Of a stretch of DNA of 64,000 nt, positions 26,068 through 34,453 are shown in pieces (position 1 is the stretch's first letter; every line of letters begins with the position of its first letter). The DNA is taken from the NCBI GenBank assembly GCA_031551125.1, contig JAVBOB010000001.1:62001-126000 (forward strand), read 5' to 3'. The stretch is from JAIRNF01 sp031551125 (GTDB lineage Bacteria > Bacteroidota > Bacteroidia > Bacteroidales > UBA932). The notes beneath the pieces are model-generated. The model ran no database searches. It was not told the origin of the DNA and was given only the letters and a program-made list of their open reading frames with translations. The translations under genes were made by a program, and so were the position numbers.

Positions 26068-28605
26068 ATGGTTAAACAATCACTCATGCATGTTTGCATA
26101 GCAACCTGCCTTACGGCAATGCTGTGTATTTCGTATGCTCCTTCGCAAGCGCAGTCGAAGAAGGATGCAAAGGCTCCAACCCAACAACCGACTGATACCA
26201 CTCAGAAAGCGAAAGTTTCGGAAAAAGGCCCTGTTGCCTTTTCTAAGCTAATTAAGCCCAATGCTGTAAAAAAGCAGGGTATGCTTACCGCTTACATTCA
26301 GGATGGTAAGTATTATGTCGAAATTCCCGATTCGTTAATGGGGCGTGATATTTTGGCCGTTAGTCGAATTACCAAAGCTGCCGCCGGACTACGTGTAGCG
26401 ATGGGTGGATACGGGGGCGACCAAATCAACAGTAACGCTGTTAGGTTTGAGAAAGCGCCGAATAATAAGGTGCTTCTGAAGAAAATCTCCTATCAGGAAG
26501 TTTGTGACGAATCGTCTGATATGTACGAATCGCTCAGCAATTCAACCCTGCAACCCATTCACCAAGCCTTTGAAGCCAAGGCTATCTCTACCGATGGCAA
26601 AGGTGTAATTGTTGATTTTACCGATTTTATGAACAGCGATTCGGATATTCTTTACTTTGCTCCTAGCATGAAAAAACGCTACAGCTTGGGAAATCAACAG
26701 CCCGATAAATCATATATTCTTGACATAAGAAGCTATCCGATAAACACAGAATTTTCTGCTACAAAAACATACACCATATCAACCGCTCCCCAACCCGGAC
26801 AGTCACCTGCCGCTGCTGCAGCAATGGCCGACAGGCTTCCACCAATTGTTACATACGAGCTGAACTGCTCAATGGTACTCCTTCCCAAAGAACCAATGGT
26901 AAGCCGCTATGCCGACCCACGTGTAGGCTACTTTGCTGTTCGTCAAGTTAATTTTGGGCTTAACCCGCAAGGGGTAAAGAATGTAACGCTGGCAACGCGC
27001 TGGCGTTTGGAACCAAAGGATGAGGACTTGGAAAAATACAAGCGCGGTGAGCTGGTTGAACCGAAGAAGCCCATTGTGTTTTACATAGACCCCGCTACTC
27101 CTAAAAAGTGGGTACCCTACCTGATACAAGGTGTAAATGATTGGCAAAAAGCGTTTGAACAGGCCGGATTTAAAAATGCCATTGTGGCGAAAGAAGCACC
27201 TACCAATGATTCTACATGGTCGCTGGAAGATGCACGCCATTCGGCTATTGTATATAAAGCATCAGATATTCCTAATGCCAGCGGGCCTCATGTAAACGAT
27301 CCTCGTTCGGGTGAAATTATGGAAAGCCACATTAACTGGTACCACAACGTAATGAAGCTGCTTCGCAACTGGTACTTTATTCAATGCGGTGCAACAGACT
27401 CCGGCGCATTTGCAATGGAATATCCCGAGGAGCTGATGGGTGAGCTAATTCGTTTCGTATCTTCACACGAAGTTGGACATACGCTTGGACTACGCCACAA
27501 CTTCGGCTCCAGCTCAACTTATCCTACCGATAAGCTACGCGACATTGAATTTCTGAAAACCAACGGATTTGCCCCATCCATTATGGACTATGCGCGTTTT
27601 AACTACGTTGCTCAACCCGAAGATAACATTCCCCGTGAGCAGCTGTTCCCCCGTATTAACCACTATGACAAGTGGGCTATTGAATGGGGATACCGTTATT
27701 ATCCTCAGTATAAATCGGCCGAAGAATCGAAAGATTACCTTAACCGTTTGGTGATTGAGCGCACGTCGAAGAACCCATACCTGTGGTTTGGGCATGAAAT
27801 GAATGCAAGTGACCCTCGTTCGCAATCGGAAGACCTTGGCGACAATGCCATGAAGTCAAGCGACTATGGGTTGAATAACTTGAAAAAAACGCTGCCTAAG
27901 CTGATGGATGTTGCTAAGGTTCCAGCTGAAGGTTACGCTGCTTTGCAGGAAATGTACGGCGAGTACTCCAACCAGCTTATTCGTTATATCGGCCATGTGA
28001 CAAAGAATGTCGGCGGAATTTATGAAACGCCCCGTAGTATAGAAGAAAACGCAACCGTATATGCATTCGTACCGAAAGCAAGGCAGCGTGAGGCGCTTGA
28101 GTGGATAAACAAGAACATATTTATAACGCCGACCTGGCTACTTAATGAAAAAATATTTGAACGTACCGGAGATAACGGCGTTGATGTTGTTGCTAAGCTG
28201 CAACGTAACGCGCTTGACAAGCTACTCAACCCACGTGTTCTTAAAAACATGGTAATGGCTGAAGCTTCTTTAGGGAGCCAAGCATACCGCACAACCGACT
28301 ATTTCAGCGATTTGAACCGCATGGTTTGGTCAAACCTGAGCGCTCCTATTGATATTTATAAACGTGGTTTGCAAAAGATGTATGTAAAGAGGCTGTTGGC
28401 ATTATATCCTGCAAAAGCAGCCGGAGCGCAGCAAGCAGCAGGCGCTTCATCAATTGACGAGGATGAGCAGGCCAGCATTACCTACTACCAGCTGAAGCAG
28501 CTGCAACGAAATTTACAAACAGCCGCATCAACCAATGGTGACACGGCAAGCAAAGCCCACTTGCAATACCTTGCCGATTTGATTAAAGACCGGTTTGAAA
28601 AGTAA
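26068..28605 (+). CDS. Large exported zinc-dependent metalloprotease (DUF5117/DUF5118 type)
   Basis: From ATG 26068 the product is 845 residues with a signal peptide (VCIATCLTAMLCISYAP, likely cut after SQAQ). The central HEVGHTLGLRHN is the metzincin-like HExxHxxGxxH zinc site. N-terminal and inter-domain regions resemble the DUF5118 and DUF5117 domains that accompany it in Bacteroidota. It likely degrades proteins outside the inner membrane. The 17-codon extension from 26017 lacks support. Confidence 0.92.
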   Translation: MVKQSLMHVCIATCLTAMLCISYAPSQAQSKKDAKAPTQQPTDTTQKAKVSEKGPVAFSKLIKPNAVKKQGMLTAYIQDGKYYVEIPDSLMGRDILAVSRITKAAAGLRVAMGGYGGDQINSNAVRFEKAPNNKVLLKKISYQEVCDESSDMYESLSNSTLQPIHQAFEAKAISTDGKGVIVDFTDFMNSDSDILYFAPSMKKRYSLGNQQPDKSYILDIRSYPINTEFSATKTYTISTAPQPGQSPAAAAAMADRLPPIVTYELNCSMVLLPKEPMVSRYADPRVGYFAVRQVNFGLNPQGVKNVTLATRWRLEPKDEDLEKYKRGELVEPKKPIVFYIDPATPKKWVPYLIQGVNDWQKAFEQAGFKNAIVAKEAPTNDSTWSLEDARHSAIVYKASDIPNASGPHVNDPRSGEIMESHINWYHNVMKLLRNWYFIQCGATDSGAFAMEYPEELMGELIRFVSSHEVGHTLGLRHNFGSSSTYPTDKLRDIEFLKTNGFAPSIMDYARFNYVAQPEDNIPREQLFPRINHYDKWAIEWGYRYYPQYKSAEESKDYLNRLVIERTSKNPYLWFGHEMNASDPRSQSEDLGDNAMKSSDYGLNNLKKTLPKLMDVAKVPAEGYAALQEMYGEYSNQLIRYIGHVTKNVGGIYETPRSIEENATVYAFVPKARQREALEWINKNIFITPTWLLNEKIFERTGDNGVDVVAKLQRNALDKLLNPRVLKNMVMAEASLGSQAYRTTDYFSDLNRMVWSNLSAPIDIYKRGLQKMYVKRLLALYPAKAAGAQQAAGASSIDEDEQASITYYQLKQLQRNLQTAASTNGDTASKAHLQYLADLIKDRFEK

Positions 28606-28972
28606 ATAACAAATCACTAGTTTTTAATTGAGGGAGAGAAGGAAAAACAGGCAACGAAAGATTTTCTTTCTCTCCTTCTTTTAATGATTTAGCGAGTATT
28701 TGGGCTAAAGCCCAATAGTTATATGGATTTTTTACACCCGTCAGCTAAAGCTGACGGCAATGAAAAGGTTCATTGCTGTTGACTTTAGTCAACGGACTAA
28801 GGGGGACTCCAACAGTTGGGCTTTAGCCCAAAACTTTTCTTCTGTTTGGCTTGACCGTTACTAGCCGGCATGTTATTTTCTGAAAGAGATATAATAAAAA
28901 AAGAAGCATAGTAACAGGAACAAAAAGATAACTTTACAAGTTATATACGGTATACCATGTTTAGCTAGTATC
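28606..28972. other. Intergenic spacer with a terminator-like hairpin and a nested palindromic element
   Basis: No gene is seen. GAGAGAAGGAAAA / TTTTCTTTCTCTC (about 28634-28675, one mismatch), followed by a T-rich stretch, could terminate the metalloprotease transcript. A palindromic element occupies 28699-28832. The remainder is AT-rich sequence upstream of the MFS gene. Confidence 0.55.
28699..28832. repeat. Nested palindromic element (GGGCTAAAGCCC type)
   Basis: Perfect 17-bp terminal inverted repeats, each itself palindromic (TTTGGGCTAAAGCCCAA), enclose an inner pair of palindromes GTCAGCTAAAGCTGAC and GTTGACTTTAGTCAAC. All share the core CTAAAG or its complement. Length is 134 bp. Confidence 0.8.
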
Positions 28973-30226
28973 ATGTCTTTAAAGGCTATTTTTCGGGAAA
29001 CATTTTCTTCGCTATACCATAAGAACTTTCGTTACTTCTGGTTTGGACAGGCTGTATCTACCATTGGCAGTATGATACAGGTAACCGCCCTCAGCTGGTA
29101 TGTGTATAAAATCAGCGGGTCGCCACTTTTGCTGGGGTTGATGGGAGTATTTGAGTTTGGTCCGGTACTCGCATTCTCCTTGTTTGTCGGCGTGCTTATT
29201 GAACGCTTTCCGAAAAAGAAGATTCTTCTTTTCACTCAAAGCCTGTTTCTTGTTCAGTCTCTTGCGTTGGCACTGTTGGTATGGCAGGGCTCAACCAACT
29301 ACTGGTTTTTTGCTGCGCTAGCCTTACTTGCCGGTATTGGTACGTGTATAGACCAGCCTACTCGTCAATCCTATTTTGTGGAGCTGGTGGGCAAGAAAGA
29401 TTTGCCTAACGCCATATCGCTAAACTCCACAACCTTTAATTTGGCAAGGATTGTAGGCCCTGCCGTTGCCGGAGTTATTATGAAGTACATTGGAACGGCA
29501 GAGTGCTTTTTTATCAACGGGCTGAGTTTTATTCCTGTTATCTATGGCATAACGCTGATAACGATAGCGGGAAACCCAAAGCGGCGGGATAAGGTGAGCA
29601 ACGTACTTTCTGAAATAGGCAAGGGACTTCGCTATACGTTCTCCAACCCCAATATTCTGTCAACATTTATCATCATGGCAATTGTTTGCATTTTTTCCAT
29701 GAATGCTAACGTTGTGCTTCCGGTATTTGCAAAAGATGTTATGTTGGGTAACGAGGAAACCTACAGCTTTATGATGTCTATACTCGGCTTCGGTTCGCTT
29801 CTTGGTGCGCTATTTATGGCAAGCTTTGGAAGCAAAATACGTATTAAATATTTTCTTGTACTTGTAGCGGTAGTGATGGCTGTGGCGCAAATGCTCACTG
29901 TTATTCCTATATCGGTTAAGTATCAAATGCTGTACATGTCTTGCCTGCTCATCATTATAGGATTTACCAACCTTTGCTTTTTGAACAGAGCCAACACACG
30001 CATACAGCTGAACACCGACGATATGTACAGAGGACGGGTAATGAGCATATACGTATTGCTCAATACAGGAAGTACGCCGCTGGGCAATACGTTAACCGGA
30101 TGGGCTATTGGTATGGCGGGAGAACGATATGGATTTTTTCTCAACGGATTGGTATCATTTGTCTTAGTGCTGATAATTCTTTCCATTTACCGAAACCATA
30201 TACTTAAAGCGAGGGTGGTAAAATGA
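28973..30226 (+). CDS. MFS transporter (MFS_3 / EntS-like exporter)
   Basis: This 417-residue protein has about 12 hydrophobic segments. N-terminal FRYFWFGQAVSTIGSMIQVT, the loop IERFPKKKILL and DQPTRQSYFVELV are typical of the MFS_3 group that exports siderophores or drugs. The substrate is unknown. It overlaps the following lipoprotein gene by four bases (ATGA). Confidence 0.9.
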   Translation: MSLKAIFRETFSSLYHKNFRYFWFGQAVSTIGSMIQVTALSWYVYKISGSPLLLGLMGVFEFGPVLAFSLFVGVLIERFPKKKILLFTQSLFLVQSLALALLVWQGSTNYWFFAALALLAGIGTCIDQPTRQSYFVELVGKKDLPNAISLNSTTFNLARIVGPAVAGVIMKYIGTAECFFINGLSFIPVIYGITLITIAGNPKRRDKVSNVLSEIGKGLRYTFSNPNILSTFIIMAIVCIFSMNANVVLPVFAKDVMLGNEETYSFMMSILGFGSLLGALFMASFGSKIRIKYFLVLVAVVMAVAQMLTVIPISVKYQMLYMSCLLIIIGFTNLCFLNRANTRIQLNTDDMYRGRVMSIYVLLNTGSTPLGNTLTGWAIGMAGERYGFFLNGLVSFVLVLIILSIYRNHILKARVVK

Positions 30227-30876
30227 TTAACTGGCTGAAATCGCTTGCATTTACAACGGTTGTAGCAATTATGTCTGGCTGCGCAAACAGGCAAGCAGTG
30301 CCTTCAATTAATTGCAAGCTAGCCGATGCGACTTATCCCCTAGAGCTATCGAAGCTTGATATATTAGCTGCAGAGAATTTTGTACACCTCAGTGATGAAA
30401 TAACAGGACGAATTGAGCAAACGGTACGCGAATACTATACCAACGAATGTGCGGTGAATGGTGATACTGTTGCTTTTTCTGTAAACGATATTCTTATAAG
30501 AACCTTGCGTTTACGTGATAGCTCTCATTCTGTTTTTCTTCTTCTGTTGCGCCATATTCCAACCGGAGCGGTAAACGGAAAGCTGTTGTTTTATAATAAC
30601 AATGAGAGGCGATTTATAAATGATGTTGCCATTGATTTTAACCTCCATGCCTTGTATTGCTATGAGGACGGGCAGCTGAAGCCAACCAACCTGGAAGATG
30701 AGCTTAAGCTTGAAATGCCTGAGCTGCAGCTTGTAGATGTTGATAGCGATGGTATAAATGAGTTTGAACTCAAACGGCTATACCATAATGGCACAGCCAA
30801 CGCTATTGAAACAACCGTTCTGAAAATAGGAAAACAACGTATAGATACACTCGCGTTTACTCAGGAGTGGATTTGA
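30223..30876 (+). CDS. Lipoprotein of unknown function, coupled to an MFS transporter
   Basis: This 217-residue product has a lipobox near residue 20 (VVAIMSGC). The mature protein is mostly beta/polar and has a calcium-loop-like DVDSDGINEFEL near residue 174, as in FG-GAP or EF-hand repeats. The four-base overlap with the MFS gene implies co-translation. No enzymatic motif is seen. Confidence 0.75.
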   Translation: MINWLKSLAFTTVVAIMSGCANRQAVPSINCKLADATYPLELSKLDILAAENFVHLSDEITGRIEQTVREYYTNECAVNGDTVAFSVNDILIRTLRLRDSSHSVFLLLLRHIPTGAVNGKLLFYNNNERRFINDVAIDFNLHALYCYEDGQLKPTNLEDELKLEMPELQLVDVDSDGINEFELKRLYHNGTANAIETTVLKIGKQRIDTLAFTQEWI

Positions 30877-30895
30877 AATAAGATTGCAAAATCTT

Positions 30896-31633
30896 TTATC
30901 CTTGTAACGTTTTTAAGTAGTAGGATAGTATGAGCGGTATAATGGCAATAGCGTTTCCAACTGCATGCAGGACTACAGCCGGAAAGAAACCTGCACGTAA
31001 GCGTACAAAGCAAAATATTACCGAAGAAACAAAGAGTGAAAGCAGGTAAGGAACGTAAACATACCAGTATGAAAGATCGGGTAGCGTTATATTAGGAATG
31101 TGCATTAGGGGAAAGGCGATAAGCATAATGTAAATGATTATATTGCCAAAACGTTGTCTGAGCTGTTGCAATTGTTCTCCCTTTAGTATAAGATAGAAAA
31201 TGCCAATAGTTACTAATCCAACGGCTAACGATAGAGGAATATGTTGATAGATTAAGTGCATTATTGTAAAAGCAATGGCACCCAATGAAACTGCCACATG
31301 TAGTCGCTTAAACGATAGTCCTAGTCGAAATGTAGTTTCTTCTAAAAGAGGAGCGACAATGCACCCCAGCATAAAAAAAAGTAATGGTCCTCGTTCCTGC
31401 AAAAGTTCTTTGAATCCTGCCCTTTCAAGTTCTCTACTATTTACTCCGGAAAGTAGTTCAATCGGAAACCCAATGATGAAGCCAATGACAAGTTGTATTA
31501 CAATCATCGTAAGTAACATCTGAAAGAGGTAGAAAGGAATTGCCTGTTGAAGAGGGTGCTTGGCAGAGTCATAACGTATTGGGGTTCGTAGAAAAGCGAG
31601 TACCCCTTTTAAATCTTTTAGCAGAGATTCCAT
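30896..31633 (-). CDS. CPBP (CAAX/Abi) family intramembrane metalloprotease
   Basis: This 245-residue polytopic protein has the EExxxR motif EETTFR at 98-103, MHLIYQH near 125-131, and a late LHAVGNAI; these are the three conserved CPBP sites. The family includes CAAX prenyl endopeptidases and bacteriocin-immunity or processing proteins. It lies directly downstream, on the same strand, of a small GG-leader peptide gene, with an intrinsic terminator in between. A role in processing or tolerating the peptide is inferred. Confidence 0.85.
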   Translation of the reverse strand: MESLLKDLKGVLAFLRTPIRYDSAKHPLQQAIPFYLFQMLLTMIVIQLVIGFIIGFPIELLSGVNSRELERAGFKELLQERGPLLFFMLGCIVAPLLEETTFRLGLSFKRLHVAVSLGAIAFTIMHLIYQHIPLSLAVGLVTIGIFYLILKGEQLQQLRQRFGNIIIYIMLIAFPLMHIPNITLPDLSYWYVYVPYLLSLFVSSVIFCFVRLRAGFFPAVVLHAVGNAIAIIPLILSYYLKTLQG

Positions 31634-31650
31634 AGGTTTACTAAGTTAAT

Positions 31651-31715
31651 CATAGGTTTAGTAAAAAAGGATAACAAGGATAATTTTATCCAATACCTAA
31701 ACTACCCTTGTTATC
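31651..31715 (-). terminator. Intrinsic terminator/attenuator between peptide and CPBP genes
   Basis: On the minus strand, GATAACAAGG (31715-31706) pairs with CCTTGTTATC (31679-31670), followed by CTTTTTTAC. A competing shorter hairpin GGATAA-AA-TTATCC overlaps the second arm. It should stop most transcripts after the peptide and allow limited read-through. A near-direct repeat CATAGGTTTA occurs twice just downstream. Confidence 0.65.
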
Positions 31716-31724
31716 GTTGCAAAA

Positions 31725-31937
31725 TTATATAATACACCTTAAAATTATTGGATACCAATCCATAATAAACTTCAAGCCTTCGCGATTCATGTCGCAATAC
31801 GCATTCATTTGTGCAGGAGTGTAGTCAGAAGTCCAGTATGAGGCGGGAGGACCGGCTGGACCACCTCCACTCACTTTAACCATTTCTTTTTCACTCATTG
31901 CGTACAAATGTAATTCTCCAAGATTTAGTTTTTTCAT
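31725..31937 (-). CDS. Double-glycine leader peptide, putative RiPP precursor
   Basis: This 70-residue peptide begins MKKLNLGELHLYAMSEKEMV, followed by KVSGGG (GG at 24-26). The pattern resembles the leader of Bacteroidota natural-product precursors (TIGR04149-like: K-L-x-L ... S-x-x-E-M-x-x-V-x-GG). The putative core is 44-46 residues, starts GPAGPP and contains C48 and C68. It has its own promoter box and is followed by a terminator and a CPBP protease gene. No radical SAM, lanthionine or C39-peptidase gene is nearby, so modification and export are open questions. Confidence 0.7.
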   Translation of the reverse strand: MKKLNLGELHLYAMSEKEMVKVSGGGPAGPPASYWTSDYTPAQMNAYCDMNREGLKFIMDWYPIILRCII

Positions 31938-31986
31938 GATAAATAATTTTTAATTATACATAAGTATAAATACTATTATATTACAG

Positions 31987-31994
31987 CAAATATA
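31987..31994 (-). promoter_or_regulatory. -7 promoter box for the leader peptide
   Basis: The minus strand reads TATATTTG in a very AT-rich stretch, 50 bases before the peptide start. Confidence 0.5.
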
Positions 31995-32032
31995 AATATA
32001 TAAATTAAAAAATAAGGGATAAAACAGAATAA

Positions 32033-33346
32033 TTATTTAATAATACAATTTGTTAGATTGAAATATTCTGTTCCCTTTTTCGGTATAATCATCTGCCTTC
32101 CTACAATGCAGTGTAAGCAACGCTTTTTATCACAGTAGTCTGTTTTTAGCTGCAGTAAGGCTTGGCTAAAGAAAGCGTTATCGACTTTAATACCGCAGTC
32201 TGCCCAATGGTCTATAACCGCGTTGCGCTCCGGTGGTAGCGCTTCAAGCAAGCTAAAGGCTTTTTCCTGCATGGCTTCGTTCTTTCGCTCCTTTCCGTAT
32301 GTGAACAGGTAGGGAACAACAGCATTTGTAATAACCCGTTCAGCAGATGCTTTTCCCAAAGGCTTTGCTTTTTTGGCAGAAGTGCTGCCAAAGGTGTAGT
32401 GCGTTTCCCAATAGTCGGATGTACGAATATCGAACAGCTTAAAGTAATCGGCGGAAGCTTTACAGGAAAGTAGGGTATCAAGCAATCCGTTTGATGTATG
32501 TAGCAGGTAAGCCAGCTGTGCAATACGAATGGTAGGGAAGTTACTTGGGCGGAGTCGCAGAAACTTCCACAAATGCTTATCAATAGGTTTCAGCTTTAGC
32601 TTATTGCGCAAAAACTCATACTCACTTTTCAGGGCAGCATGGTACTCGTCGGGTGACGGTTCTTCTAAAAATCCGGCTTGCCCGAACAGCATAGCCTCCA
32701 ATTGCGACAGGGAATTATGGTGTTTGGCAATAGCAAGGTAAGGTGTTTGTTGCGCCAGCAATTCAAAAGCGGTGGTATTTACGTTGAAGCCGAATGAGCG
32801 AAACAGCAAACGATGGAAAGCTTCTTGCCAGTCGTTAACCGTTTGCGCTAAAATATCGGTCAACCGTTGTGATTTTACCTCCAACCGGTCAACCAGTACA
32901 CGGCTTAAAAAGTGCTGCAGCTGGAAGGGTTCAACATCACGCATAAACGGACGACAGGCAGTCCGCTCCTGTGCTTGCATCAGCTCGTAGTAACGTTGTT
33001 CCATTTCTTCATTGTAACACAATACCGCAACGGGAATATTGCGCTCGTTGGCATGCTGAATAGCTACATCGTTATTTTTTACTACGTGTAGTATTACGTT
33101 GTTGTATGCGGCGTTGGCAGAATGCCCGTGCTTAGCCCAATCAGATGTGTTGAGATGCAGCTCAACGTTTCCGGCCCAAGTAACATCACCAATTGTCAGC
33201 TTAGCATTTATAAAGTCGGGCCCGGCATCGGTATTGTGGGTTCCCAGCAACAGCACCTCTACTTTTTCTCCCGTAACAGTGCTGAAATGCTCTTTATCGA
33301 ACAGGCCGAACTTCCAAATAAAGTGTAGAAAATTTTCCTTAACCAT
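32033..33346 (-). CDS. DUF2851 family protein
   Basis: From ATG 33346 the product is 437 residues and starts MVKENFLHFIWKFGLFD. LLGTHNTDAGPDFINAKLTI and GNVELHLNTSDWAKHGH match the conserved N-terminal half of DUF2851, a Bacteroidota family without known function. Late CDKKRCLHCIVGR gives a cysteine cluster near residue 410. The TTG extension to 33367 overlaps the promoter box at 33365-33372 and is rejected. Confidence 0.88.
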   Translation of the reverse strand: MVKENFLHFIWKFGLFDKEHFSTVTGEKVEVLLLGTHNTDAGPDFINAKLTIGDVTWAGNVELHLNTSDWAKHGHSANAAYNNVILHVVKNNDVAIQHANERNIPVAVLCYNEEMEQRYYELMQAQERTACRPFMRDVEPFQLQHFLSRVLVDRLEVKSQRLTDILAQTVNDWQEAFHRLLFRSFGFNVNTTAFELLAQQTPYLAIAKHHNSLSQLEAMLFGQAGFLEEPSPDEYHAALKSEYEFLRNKLKLKPIDKHLWKFLRLRPSNFPTIRIAQLAYLLHTSNGLLDTLLSCKASADYFKLFDIRTSDYWETHYTFGSTSAKKAKPLGKASAERVITNAVVPYLFTYGKERKNEAMQEKAFSLLEALPPERNAVIDHWADCGIKVDNAFFSQALLQLKTDYCDKKRCLHCIVGRQMIIPKKGTEYFNLTNCIIK

Positions 33347-33364
33347 TGGCGTGTACTTTGCTTT

Positions 33365-33372
33365 CAAAAGTA
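33365..33372 (-). promoter_or_regulatory. -7 promoter box for the DUF2851 gene
   Basis: The minus strand reads TACTTTTG, 19 bases before ATG 33346. Confidence 0.55.
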
Positions 33373-33419
33373 TGAAAAATGTTTTAACAATCAGCTGTTT
33401 TTTCTTTTTGGAAATAGGT

Positions 33420-33427
33420 TACATTTG
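33420..33427 (+). promoter_or_regulatory. -7 promoter box for the small winged-helix gene
   Basis: TACATTTG lies 39 bases before ATG 33466. Confidence 0.5.
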
Positions 33428-33465
33428 CTAAACATTTCAAGTTTAATTCACTTAACCTTACTATT

Positions 33466-33645
33466 ATGACTACAGAAGAAAAAGTGCTTGATGCAATGAG
33501 GAAAGCCAAAGAACCGCTAAATGCCGGAAAAATCGCCGAACTATCCGGATTGGATAAGAAGGATGTGGAAAAGGCAATGACCAAGCTTAAGGCAGATGGT
33601 AAAATTACTTCGCCTAAGCGTTGTTTTTGGGAGCCGGCAAAGTAA
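33466..33645 (+). CDS. Small winged-helix (MarR-like) DNA-binding protein
   Basis: This 59-residue product (MTTEEKVLDAMRKAKEPLNA at the N-terminus) consists of one winged helix: helix 1, PLNAGKIAELSGL, recognition helix KKDVEKAMTKLKADGKI, then a wing SPKRCFWEP. Such one-domain proteins occur in Bacteroidota and some archaea and may act in transcription. The gene is too short for usual length cut-offs but has a promoter and a good start. Confidence 0.75.
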   Translation: MTTEEKVLDAMRKAKEPLNAGKIAELSGLDKKDVEKAMTKLKADGKITSPKRCFWEPAK

Positions 33646-33665
33646 CAATTCTACACATTCTATTA

Positions 33666-33758
33666 AACACAACTCGTCAGTGCGAGCGAAGCGAGGTAAT
33701 CTGTCTAACTACAACAGATTACTTCGGCAAAAAACGTTTCATAATGACGAGTTGTGTT
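33666..33758. repeat. REP-like palindrome with extended outer stem
   Basis: Outer arms AACACAACTCGTCA and TGACGAGTTGTGTT are perfectly complementary (14 bp). Inside are the usual GCGAGCGAAGCGAGGTAATC and GATTACTTCGGCAAAAAACG arms. Confidence 0.8.
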
Positions 33759-33779
33759 ATAGGATAATAACAAGGAGTG

Positions 33780-34445
33780 ATGAACAACGAAACCATTAAG
33801 AAGCTGAAAATAGAAAGCTACAACGATAAGCTCATTCTCAATAAACCCGCCGACATAGATGAGTTTGAAGGGCTGACATATGATGTGAAGGAAAAGAAGG
33901 AGCGATACGATTTGGTAGTTGCCTTTGTTTTCTCGCTCAAAGAATTTACGGCGCAGCTGAAAACCGTAATAGCTAAGGAGCTGCTAGCCCCTAACGGTTA
34001 CCTTTATGTTGTTTACCCTAAAAAGGGAAACAAGCAGTACAAGGAATACATTGGGCGTGATGATTTTTTCGGCGCGGTTGACATGGATAAGGATGGCTAT
34101 GTAAACGGAAGCCCAATAAAGTTTGCAAAGATGGCGGCCTTCAATGAGGTATTTACCGTTGTTGGGTTAAAACATGAAGCGGTAAAAAAGGATAAGTCGG
34201 CACAGGCCAGCCAGTGCGTAGCCGATTATGTTGGCCGTATACCCGACTTGCAAAAATATTTTGCTCGTAACAAAGAAGTGCTGACCTTATTCAACAAGCT
34301 AACACCCGGATACCAGCGCGATTGGGCTCGCTACGTTTATAGCGCAAAAACAGACGCTACGGTAGTAAAGCGTTTGGAAGAAATGGAGGATATTCTAAAG
34401 CAGGGGTATAAAACAAAAGATTTGTACCGGACAGCTAAGAAGTAG
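33780..34445 (+). CDS. YdeI/OmpD-associated family protein
   Basis: The product is about 221 residues. The N-terminal half (KLILNKPADIDEFEGLTYDV) resembles a small DUF3052-like domain. The C-terminal half (VADYVGRIPDLQKYFARNKE, FNKLTPGYQRDWARYV, KRLEEMEDILKQG) matches the YdeI C-terminal helical domain. The biochemical role is not known. ATG 33780 is chosen over the overlapping GTG 33777. Confidence 0.75.
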   Translation: MNNETIKKLKIESYNDKLILNKPADIDEFEGLTYDVKEKKERYDLVVAFVFSLKEFTAQLKTVIAKELLAPNGYLYVVYPKKGNKQYKEYIGRDDFFGAVDMDKDGYVNGSPIKFAKMAAFNEVFTVVGLKHEAVKKDKSAQASQCVADYVGRIPDLQKYFARNKEVLTLFNKLTPGYQRDWARYVYSAKTDATVVKRLEEMEDILKQGYKTKDLYRTAKK

Positions 34446-34453
34446 CGTGGGCG

